The notes below the pieces were generated by a model. The model worked only from the letters and a program-made list of their open reading frames with translations. It did no database searches and had not been told where the DNA came from. Positions 33,562 through 40,320 of a stretch of DNA of 40,320 bases are shown here, piece by piece. Position 1 is the first letter of the stretch. Each line of letters opens with the position of its first letter. The translations under genes and the position numbers were made by a program. This stretch comes from Nitrospira sp. (lineage in GTDB: Bacteria; Nitrospirota; Nitrospiria; Nitrospirales; Nitrospiraceae): contig SWDN01000020.1 of assembly GCA_005116775.1 (NCBI GenBank), positions 623-40,942 of the forward strand, in the 5' to 3' direction.

Positions 33562-33576
33562 TAAGGAGTTTTTGCC

Positions 33577-35124
33577 GTGAGTGACATCAAGATCAAAGAG
33601 GCCTCGGTCGAGGAAGAACAGGCACAGCCAATCCTTACCCACGAGAAATCCCTTTCGCGGAAAATCGCCCGCGGATCGGAAGCTGGAGACATTCTTGACC
33701 AGCAGATGGTCATGTTGGGCATTCAGCTGGTCACCCAATTGAATGTCTTGATAAAGACCTCCCGCATCTACGAGCGCACGAACACGGCACTGGATAAACC
33801 CGTTGACGCGATATTGATCTTGATTAAGACCATGGCTCACGACCAACCGGTCACACTCCGCCTGCAAAACGATTTCTTGTTTCTCGGAGACAGTCACTTA
33901 AAAGTGACGGCGCAGCAGATGGCGGTGGCCACCAGTATCATCGATGTATTGAACGCCTGGAAAATCGGCGGCATCACCTTATCGTTGACCGTGGAGTCGA
34001 AAGACCTGCGTGAGTTTGCCTCGCTCTTTGTCACTCTAGATCACAACAACCATACGATCGAAGATCTTCAGAAGGAAATCACTACACGGGGAATTGTCGG
34101 TATCGACATAGAAGAACAACGGCAGCTGCAAATCCGCAAAGCCCCGGAAACGGGAGGCACAGACCGAAAGGCGCAACAGAAACTGGACGCCAAGAATGGC
34201 TATGCTAAATTGGCAGGATCGGTCGGAGCTCTGACGCAATCGGCTCACGAAGGAGGAAAGATCAGCTTTAAGCAGGCGAAGCGCGCGATCCAAAACATCA
34301 TCGATCGTATGGTGGACGATGAAAACGCGGTCCTCGGCCTCACCACCCTTCGCTGCCACGATCAGTACACCCATAACCATTCAGTGAATGTGTCGTTGCT
34401 GTCCATGGCCTTGGCCAATCGAGCAGGCTACCCTAAGATGGAACTGGCAGATCTGGGCCTTGCGGCACTGTTCCATGATATGGGCAAATCCACCATTCCC
34501 ATGGAAATCCTCAACAAGCCTGGCGAGTTCACCGATGAGGATTGGGTGGCCATGCGTAACCACCCCACGGAAGGGGTCCTGAGTCTCTCAAAAATGAGAG
34601 GTCTCACCAATTTGCCTGGCCGCATGGCGGCAGCCTCCTTCGAGCACCACATGAACCTGGATTTCTCAGGCTATCCGAAGCTGACCGTGCCCTGGACACT
34701 CTCACTGACCGGCCGTATTCTGACGATCGCAGATTGTTACGACGCCATGACCTCCTCTCGTGTCTACCGACGGGAACCTATGTCCCCGTCGAAAGTATTG
34801 AACATGATGCTGTCAAAATCCGGGAAAGCATTCGACTCTGTGTTGCTCAAACTGTTCGTGAACTGTGTCGGCATTATCCCCATCGGGAGTCTGGTCATGC
34901 TGGATACCAACGAATTGGCGGTTGTGCTCAAGCCGGCTGCAGACAAAGCGGATACCGAGCGGCCTTTCATCAGAGTCATCACAGATCCTCAGGGAAACTC
35001 GATCGATCACGGCCCCGAAATAGACCTGACCGAGAAAGACGAAACTGGAGAGTTCCGCCACAACATTATTCGCTTGATCGACAACACCGAGTATAAGTTG
35101 GACACCAGCCGTTACTTCGTCTAG
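33577..35124 (+). CDS. HD-GYP domain protein with variant motif
   Basis: HD-GYP proteins usually hydrolyse cyclic di-GMP. The 515-residue protein starts at GTG with TAAGGAG upstream. Residues about 45-190 are a module similar in layout to the preceding protein. The HD-GYP domain spans about 245-410: YTHNHSVNVSLL, ALFHDMGKSTIP (HD, about 299), RNHPTEGVLSL, then FEHHMNLDFSGYPKL (about 352-366) and TIADCYDAMTSSRVYR. The metal-ligand His and Asp residues look conserved. However, the usual HHExxDGxGYP reads HHMNLDFSGYP, with Glu replaced by Met and Gly by Phe. Activity could be altered. The C-terminal 100 residues form a beta-rich tail. Confidence 0.9.
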   Translation: MSDIKIKEASVEEEQAQPILTHEKSLSRKIARGSEAGDILDQQMVMLGIQLVTQLNVLIKTSRIYERTNTALDKPVDAILILIKTMAHDQPVTLRLQNDFLFLGDSHLKVTAQQMAVATSIIDVLNAWKIGGITLSLTVESKDLREFASLFVTLDHNNHTIEDLQKEITTRGIVGIDIEEQRQLQIRKAPETGGTDRKAQQKLDAKNGYAKLAGSVGALTQSAHEGGKISFKQAKRAIQNIIDRMVDDENAVLGLTTLRCHDQYTHNHSVNVSLLSMALANRAGYPKMELADLGLAALFHDMGKSTIPMEILNKPGEFTDEDWVAMRNHPTEGVLSLSKMRGLTNLPGRMAAASFEHHMNLDFSGYPKLTVPWTLSLTGRILTIADCYDAMTSSRVYRREPMSPSKVLNMMLSKSGKAFDSVLLKLFVNCVGIIPIGSLVMLDTNELAVVLKPAADKADTERPFIRVITDPQGNSIDHGPEIDLTEKDETGEFRHNIIRLIDNTEYKLDTSRYFV

Positions 35125-35144
35125 CCTCTACGCACTCCGGTCCC

Positions 35145-35173
35145 TTGACAGGATTTGCCCTCCAAGTTATTCT
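35145..35173 (+). promoter_or_regulatory. Sigma-70 type promoter for the ompH-like gene
   Basis: TTGACA (35145-35150) and TATTCT (35168-35173) are separated by exactly 17 bp. The pair ends 48 bp before the ATG at 35222, giving a leader of about 40 nt. It is the best housekeeping-type promoter noticed in the window. Confidence 0.7.
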
Positions 35174-35221
35174 CGCAACAGTTTCACTGGATGCATCAAT
35201 TCTCAACAAGGAGCGCGTGTT

Positions 35222-35785
35222 ATGCATAGAACGAGAACCTTCGTGGAGCGAACCGTCCTTCCCTTGGCCGCGGCAGGCCTATTCCTGCTCACCACTCTTC
35301 CTGCTGCACAGGCTACCGAGACTTTCAAGATGGGCGTGGTCGACCCCCAGGTTGTTTTGGAAAAATCTAAAGCAGGCAAAAAAGCGTTGGACGGTCTTAA
35401 AGAATATGTGTCCACGAGGCAGAAGTTGTTGTCCGGCGACGAAGAGGAATTGCGCAATACAGAGAAGACACTCAAGGAGCAAGCCGCGAAGTTGAGCGAC
35501 ACCGAGAAAAAAGAAAAAGAAACGCAATTCCGCACCAAGGTTCAAGAGTTTCAGAAACGCGCGCAAGAGTTTAATCAGGAACTACAGGGCAAGCAGAAGG
35601 AATTGGTCGATGACTACATGAAGAAAATTTCCTCTGCTACAAAAACCGTGGCAGAAAAAGGTGGGTTCGCTCTCGTCGTCGATAGGGGCAGCGAACAGAC
35701 GGTCAAGATTGTGATCTACAGTAAAGACACGATCGACTTAACCGACCAAGTCATCAAGGAATTCGATCGGGTCAACAGCAAGTAA
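35222..35785 (+). CDS. OmpH/Skp-like periplasmic chaperone
   Basis: A 187-residue protein. An N-terminal signal peptide (VLPLAAAGLFLLTTLPAAQA, cleavage near residue 32) exports it. The mature part opens with FKMGVVDPQVVLEKSKAGKKA, the OmpH/Skp start, continues with a long charged coiled coil (about 65-145), and ends with strands VAEKGGFALVVDRGS and VKIVIYSKDTIDLTDQVIKEF, as in Skp. It would hold unfolded outer-membrane proteins in the periplasm. It usually neighbours bamA; here it stands alone behind its own promoter. AAGGAG lies about 7 bases upstream of ATG. Confidence 0.9.
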   Translation: MHRTRTFVERTVLPLAAAGLFLLTTLPAAQATETFKMGVVDPQVVLEKSKAGKKALDGLKEYVSTRQKLLSGDEEELRNTEKTLKEQAAKLSDTEKKEKETQFRTKVQEFQKRAQEFNQELQGKQKELVDDYMKKISSATKTVAEKGGFALVVDRGSEQTVKIVIYSKDTIDLTDQVIKEFDRVNSK

Positions 35786-35824
35786 TCGTGTCCGTTATGG
35801 CGCCAGAGTTCGCGCGCCGGGATA

Positions 35825-35855
35825 GATGGAACCTTGGCCGCTCCGAGGTTCCATC
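35825..35855. terminator. Perfect 10-bp stem between convergent genes
   Basis: GATGGAACCT (35825-35834) and AGGTTCCATC (35846-35855) are exact complements around an 11-nt loop. The structure lies between the ompH-like gene (plus) and the rhodanese gene (minus), its right arm overlapping the rhodanese stop codon. The T-run is absent, so it is a likely but not classical bidirectional terminator. Confidence 0.6.
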
Positions 35856-36222
35856 ATCGCTCCATCGGATAGCCCGCATCTCGCCAACTTTTAATGCCTC
35901 CATCCATCGACACCACATTGCTGTAGCCCATTTGATGAAGCGCGTCCGCGGCTAATACAGACCGATAACCGCCTCCACAATACAACAGAATCGCCTCGTC
36001 TTTATTGGGAATAAGCGTCTCGACATCGCGTTCGATAATTCCCTTTCCCAGATGACGAGCCCCTTTCGCGTGATCCTTCGCAAATTCGTGATCCTCACGC
36101 ACATCGAGAAAATGCACGGCCTCACCTCGATCGAGCATGGTCTTAGCCTGGGCCACTGTACATTCCTTGACCCTTGCCCGTGCCGCATCGACCAATTTGA
36201 GGAACCCGGGATTGTGTTTCAT
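35854..36222 (-). CDS. Rhodanese-like sulfurtransferase
   Basis: A 122-residue single rhodanese domain. VHFLDVREDHEFAKDHAKGA (about residues 36-55) is the CH2A-like motif. LLYCGGGYRSVLAADAL (about 79-95) is the active-site loop with the catalytic cysteine, and MDGGIKSWRDAGYPME is the usual end. It would carry sulfur as persulfide. AAAGGAG before the ATG supports the start. It follows the radical SAM gene by 24 bp on the same strand. Confidence 0.93.
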   Translation of the reverse strand: MKHNPGFLKLVDAARARVKECTVAQAKTMLDRGEAVHFLDVREDHEFAKDHAKGARHLGKGIIERDVETLIPNKDEAILLYCGGGYRSVLAADALHQMGYSNVVSMDGGIKSWRDAGYPMER

Positions 36223-36246
36223 CTTCGCTCCTTTCTCTGTCCCACT

Positions 36247-37260
36247 TCAAAATAACCTGGGCTGTTCGATTCCCGGCCTGCGAAAGGTAGGGGGGATTGC
36301 CTCGGGCTGCAACACCGACAACCCTACCTTTCGTCTAGAGACCTCGAATAACTGTTCGATCATGGCCCAATAGGGTCCTGTGCCATGGTGCCGTTCGAAA
36401 AAGGCCCCCTCACTGATCGCTCCACCTCGCACATCTCGAATCCGATTCGTCATCTTGGTGATTCGATCTGGAAATGCTGTGGCCATTCGCTCCATGAACA
36501 CCGGCTCCACAGAGCCGGACAACCGCAGCAGCGTCGCCATCGCTTCCACTGCTCCGGCTTGTTTCGCTCGAGCCAGCAGCTCAGGCAGATCCTCATCGTT
36601 CAGGCCAGGAATGATCGGAGACAGCGAGATGCCGGTAGGAATCCCGGCTTGTGCCAATCTCGCCATCGCTTCGAACCGTTTCCGGCTGGATGGCGCTTGA
36701 GGTTCGACTTTGCGCGCCACCTCATCGTCTGAAAACGGGATGCTGAAATACACGTGAACCGACGCTTCCTGATGCAACCGGCACAGCAACTCTATATCGC
36801 GCAACACCAAGACTCCTTTCGTGATAATGCCGACAGGGTTCCGGTACTCAGCACAGACGTCCAGACAAGCCCGCGTCAATTCCAGCGAAGCCTCCAACGG
36901 CTGGTAACAATCGGTGTTTCCTGAGAACAGAATCAATTCACCTTTCCACGAAGGTTTTTCGAACGTCCGGCGAAGCAACGCTGCGGCTTCCCGCTTCACG
37001 ATGATCTTGGACTCGAAATCACTCCCTGCGCCGAATCCCCAATACTCATGCGTGGGTCTCGCGTAGCAATACGCGCAGGCGTGGAAGCAGCCTCGATAGG
37101 GGTTCAGACTCCAACGAAATGGCAAATCAGGGCTGTCGTTCCGACTGAGAATGTCCCTGGTAGCATCTTCAAACATCTGGAGCGCCACAGGGGGAGCAGG
37201 CTCCAAAAGATCCCGGTGCTGTGACTCAAACGGATTGGGTGGATTCGTCACGGTGCGCAT
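36247..37260 (-). CDS. PA0069-family radical SAM protein
   Basis: A 337-residue radical SAM enzyme. The cluster motif CFHACAYCYARPTHEYW (CxxxCxxC, about residues 54-61) is followed by FSGNTDCYQPLE and GIPTGISLSPIIPGLND, the wording of the PA0069/Rv2578c group (related to spore photoproduct lyase-like proteins). The reaction is unknown. The frame extends to 37356, but the ATG at 37260 (MRTVTNPPNPFE) gives the family-like start, with GAGGACC about 10 bases upstream. It is followed by the rhodanese gene in a probable operon, hinting at sulfur chemistry. Confidence 0.9.
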   Translation of the reverse strand: MRTVTNPPNPFESQHRDLLEPAPPVALQMFEDATRDILSRNDSPDLPFRWSLNPYRGCFHACAYCYARPTHEYWGFGAGSDFESKIIVKREAAALLRRTFEKPSWKGELILFSGNTDCYQPLEASLELTRACLDVCAEYRNPVGIITKGVLVLRDIELLCRLHQEASVHVYFSIPFSDDEVARKVEPQAPSSRKRFEAMARLAQAGIPTGISLSPIIPGLNDEDLPELLARAKQAGAVEAMATLLRLSGSVEPVFMERMATAFPDRITKMTNRIRDVRGGAISEGAFFERHHGTGPYWAMIEQLFEVSRRKVGLSVLQPEAIPPTFRRPGIEQPRLF

Positions 37261-37389
37261 CGCAATATGGTCCTCAATCCGACAACGTCTGTCAACAGGG
37301 TGAATCTGTACATTCCACAGTGACTGCTGTAGCCCGATTGATTGACTAACCCCCACCCCGATGTTAGATTCCAGCGCTTTCAGGAATAG

Positions 37390-38682
<1,293 letters not shown>

Positions 38683-38751
38683 GATACTCACAGGTCCTTA
38701 TCTGCCGCCTAGAGTAATAATACTGACTCACGGTCTGGTTCAATATGGGAT

Positions 38752-38841
38752 GGAGGGGTGACGGAGTGGCCGAACGTGCCAGTCTTGAAAACTGGAGACC
38801 TCGCAAGGGGTCCGCGAGTTCAAATCTCGCCCCCTCCGCCA
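38752..38841 (+). tRNA. tRNA-Ser, anticodon UGA
   Basis: The acceptor stem GGAGGGG pairs with CCCCTCC, followed by discriminator G (typical for serine) and encoded CCA. The anticodon arm is CCAGT-CTTGAAA-ACTGG, giving anticodon TGA. There is a long variable arm (GACCTCGCAAGGGGTC region) and a T-arm with GAGTTCAAATCTC. It is 90 nt with CCA. The 3' end is followed by an integrase remnant, so it is a probable attachment site. Confidence 0.97.
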
Positions 38842-38887
38842 TATTTCCCCCAGGAATGTGGGGCTTTTGACTCGGATATCTCGAAAT

Positions 38888-38909
38888 TGTGGCTTAACTG
38901 TGGCTTAAC
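38888..38909. repeat. Two perfect tandem copies of an 11-bp unit
   Basis: TGTGGCTTAAC occurs at 38888-38898 and again at 38899-38909 without gap. The pair lies between the tRNA-Ser gene and the integrase remnant, where recombinase arm-binding sites would be expected in an integrated element. Confidence 0.6.
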
Positions 38910-38929
38910 TCTAAATTCTCTCGCGATGA

Positions 38930-39297
38930 CTACTCCTGGACCGCGAGCTTCTTGAGTCCTTCCGTCAGATCAGCCTCACACACAATCGCATAGCGTCGAT
39001 ATACGGCTTCCGTCTTATGGCCGGTCAACTTCATCGCCACTGAACGCGGTACCCCTGCCCGTCAAGATTCCTCACTGCTGTTCTCCTGAAGTCGTGGGGA
39101 ATGCGCGTCGGCATCCCTGCCAGCCGACAGGCTGCCTTCCACCGATGATAGAGCGCCTTTAGATGTATCTCCTTGAGCGTGCCTCGATCATTCCAGTTGA
39201 ACACCCACGGGATGCTCTGCCCTATCGCAACGGGCTTAACGGTGTCCGCAAAATCCTGGGAAGTCCATAGTGGGAAGGGTTTTCTAAACCGCTGCTC
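38930..39297 (-). pseudogene. Tyrosine integrase remnant, frameshifted
   Basis: On the minus strand the 5' part reads SIPWVFNWNDRG, LYHRWKAACRLAGMPTRIPH, then DFRRTAVRNL, the HxxR catalytic segment of tyrosine recombinases. The phase then breaks near 39060, and the continuation in another frame reads RAGVPRSVAMKLTGHKTEA followed by YRRYAI (catalytic His and Tyr region) and ends LKKLAVQE with TAG at 38930-38932. Adding one base near 39062 restores a continuous C-terminal catalytic domain, so a single-base deletion explains the break. The N-terminal half of the enzyme is missing; a stop at 39298-39300 closes the frame upstream. It lies just beside tRNA-Ser and points towards it, typical of a decayed integrated element. 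Confidence 0.82.
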
Positions 39298-39378
39298 CTA
39301 TGACTAGACCTGTCCTCAAATCAGATGGTTGAGAGGCAACGTGATCGCTCCCTGTATCCATAGCCCTCGTGTTACTTT

Positions 39379-40152
39379 TTATATACCTGCGTACCATTCA
39401 TACCCTTGATCATCTTCCCAATATCCGCCTTTCCCGCCGGCAATACCGGACAGGGACTCCACCAATTCGATCTTGGTTACATACTTGGCCTGTTTGTATC
39501 CGAGCTGGCGTTCAAAACGGAGGCGAATCGGCGCGCCGTGAGGAATATCCAGCGGAGTGTCGTTTAATTCGTAGGCCAGGATCGTCTGTGGGTGATAACA
39601 GTCGGCCAGGGCCATGCTCTCGTAATAGGGTATTCCGTCTTCGTCCACATCGGCACAATGGAAGACGGCGTACTTGGCATTCGGCAACGGCGCAACTTGT
39701 CGTAGCAGATCGCCGAGCGGAACACCGGTCCACTTGCCGATTGCACTCCACCCTTCGACACAGTCGTGCCGGGTGATTTGCGTCCGCGACGGCAATTCTT
39801 TCAACGCTGCCAGCGACCAACTCATAGGGGTCTGAACCAAGCCGACGACATTCACCGTCCAATCAGCGTAATTCTTTGCCACATGCTCGGCATACTCATC
39901 GGTACCCGGGTCGGTATTCCCGTTCGCCGGAAATACCTTCGAGATGTCGGCTTCCCCATATTCTTTTGCCAACGCATTCGTGGGTGTGACGGCTCGTTGT
40001 ACCCGTTCGGTCAACTTTTCCGCCTTGCTGAGGATCGAAGGGAACCAGCTGCTTTGCGACAGGTTGTCGCAGCCAGCGAGGGCCACAAGACTTGCGACGC
40101 CCAATGTCCCCTTCAGAAACTGTCTACGTTCCATCGCACGTTCATGCTTCAT
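39379..40152 (-). CDS. Tat-exported molybdopterin-dependent oxidoreductase, sulfite oxidase fold
   Basis: A 257-residue protein. The N-terminus ERRQFLKGTLGVASLVALAG followed by CDN has a twin-arginine signal, and LAGC fits a lipobox, so it may be a Tat-exported lipoprotein. The body matches the sulfite-oxidase-type molybdopterin domain: TVNVVGLVQTP, LPSRTQITRHDCVEGWS (cysteine expected to ligate molybdenum), WTGVPLGDLL, and IPHGAPIRLRFERQLGYKQAKY. The substrate is unknown; YedY/MsrP-like reductases and sulfite dehydrogenases share the fold. The ATG at 40152 is preceded by AAGGAG; a longer in-frame start at 40185 overlaps the cytochrome gene more. Its start lies inside the end of the cytochrome b gene, so the two are coupled. 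Confidence 0.9.
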   Translation of the reverse strand: MKHERAMERRQFLKGTLGVASLVALAGCDNLSQSSWFPSILSKAEKLTERVQRAVTPTNALAKEYGEADISKVFPANGNTDPGTDEYAEHVAKNYADWTVNVVGLVQTPMSWSLAALKELPSRTQITRHDCVEGWSAIGKWTGVPLGDLLRQVAPLPNAKYAVFHCADVDEDGIPYYESMALADCYHPQTILAYELNDTPLDIPHGAPIRLRFERQLGYKQAKYVTKIELVESLSGIAGGKGGYWEDDQGYEWYAGI

Positions 40153-40320
40153 GGCTCGCTCCTTCGCGTTCATGCTTGACGACAAACCATCCCGTCACCA
40201 TCGAGCGGATGTTGTTGAAAAATCCTGTCAGGATCACTTCCAACACATGAATCACAATGAATCCGACGAAGGTGAAACAGGCGATAAAGTGAATCGTCCG
40301 CGCCGCCTGCCGCCCACCGA
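40142..40320 (-). CDS. Cytochrome b subunit, partial (C-terminal end)
   Basis: The reading frame enters from the right edge and ends with TGA at 40142-40144. It shows RTIHFIACFTFVGFIVIHVL, a transmembrane helix with two histidines that could bind heme. This is followed by GFFNNIRSMVTGWFVVKHE, as at the end of cytochrome b561/thiosulfate reductase-type cytochrome b subunits. It overlaps the molybdoenzyme start by 11 bases. The pair would form a membrane-anchored redox complex, with the cytochrome linking the periplasmic molybdoenzyme to the quinone pool. Confidence 0.8.
   Translation of the reverse strand, partial: GGRQAARTIHFIACFTFVGFIVIHVLEVILTGFFNNIRSMVTGWFVVKHEREGASHEA

Noticed and set aside
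38758-38955. Frame running through tRNA-Ser
   Set aside because: It begins inside the tRNA and translates tRNA sequence; not a gene.

Overview
The window looks like a chromosomal segment of a Gram-negative, moderately GC-rich environmental bacterium. The mix of genes (rpsB-tsf-pyrH-frr-alr, an AddAB-type repair pair, an HD-GYP/HEAT signalling pair, a Tat-exported molybdoenzyme with cytochrome b) and the wording of many proteins resemble Nitrospira (Nitrospirota). That assignment is from memory of protein families, not from a search. No CRISPR array, complete prophage or intact insertion sequence was seen.

Layout. 1-5.8 kb: the tail of one gene (possibly ORF6N-type), a gene-poor stretch with a perfect 15-bp inverted repeat, a C-terminally shortened DUF2130 gene abutting an N-terminally shortened C1q-like gene, then vanZ-like, a PilZ-like protein, tRNA-Leu(UAA), ytxH-like, lgt and a small zinc metallopeptidase. 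5.8-11.8 kb (minus strand): an AddA-like helicase-nuclease preceded by an AddB-like nuclease that appears cut at both ends. 11.8-15.7 kb: the translation/cell-wall operon rpsB-tsf-pyrH-frr-alr. 15.9-20.3 kb: many small genes (PilZ, PII-like, HNH/YajD, VF530, YaeQ, SUI1/YciH, two tiny conserved ORFs, a Phd/RelE-type toxin-antitoxin pair) separated by hairpins and degenerate repeats.

20.6-28.0 kb: a large lipoprotein with a serine-hydrolase motif, a methyltransferase, a ProA-like protein that lacks the catalytic cysteine of the family, threonine aldolase and a nucleotidyltransferase preceded by a small unknown gene. 28.2-30.6 kb: gnd-zwf of the oxidative pentose phosphate pathway. 30.6-31.6 kb (minus): an SGNH esterase and a thioredoxin-like protein. 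31.8-35.8 kb: a HEAT-like protein and a divergent HD-GYP protein that seem to share an N-terminal module, then an OmpH/Skp-like chaperone. 35.9-38.8 kb: a rhodanese and a radical SAM protein (minus), then serS and tRNA-Ser(UGA). The 3' end of this tRNA is followed by a frameshifted tyrosine-integrase remnant, a scar of an old integration. The window ends in a Tat-lipoprotein molybdopterin oxidoreductase and a partial cytochrome b subunit (minus).

The points most worth following are: three abrupt gene-end truncations at about 1.72, 9.11 and 11.79 kb, which may be true deletions or assembly joins; the active-site-deficient ProA paralogue; the HEAT/HD-GYP pair; and a 9-bp-period repeat element found at two intergenic sites.
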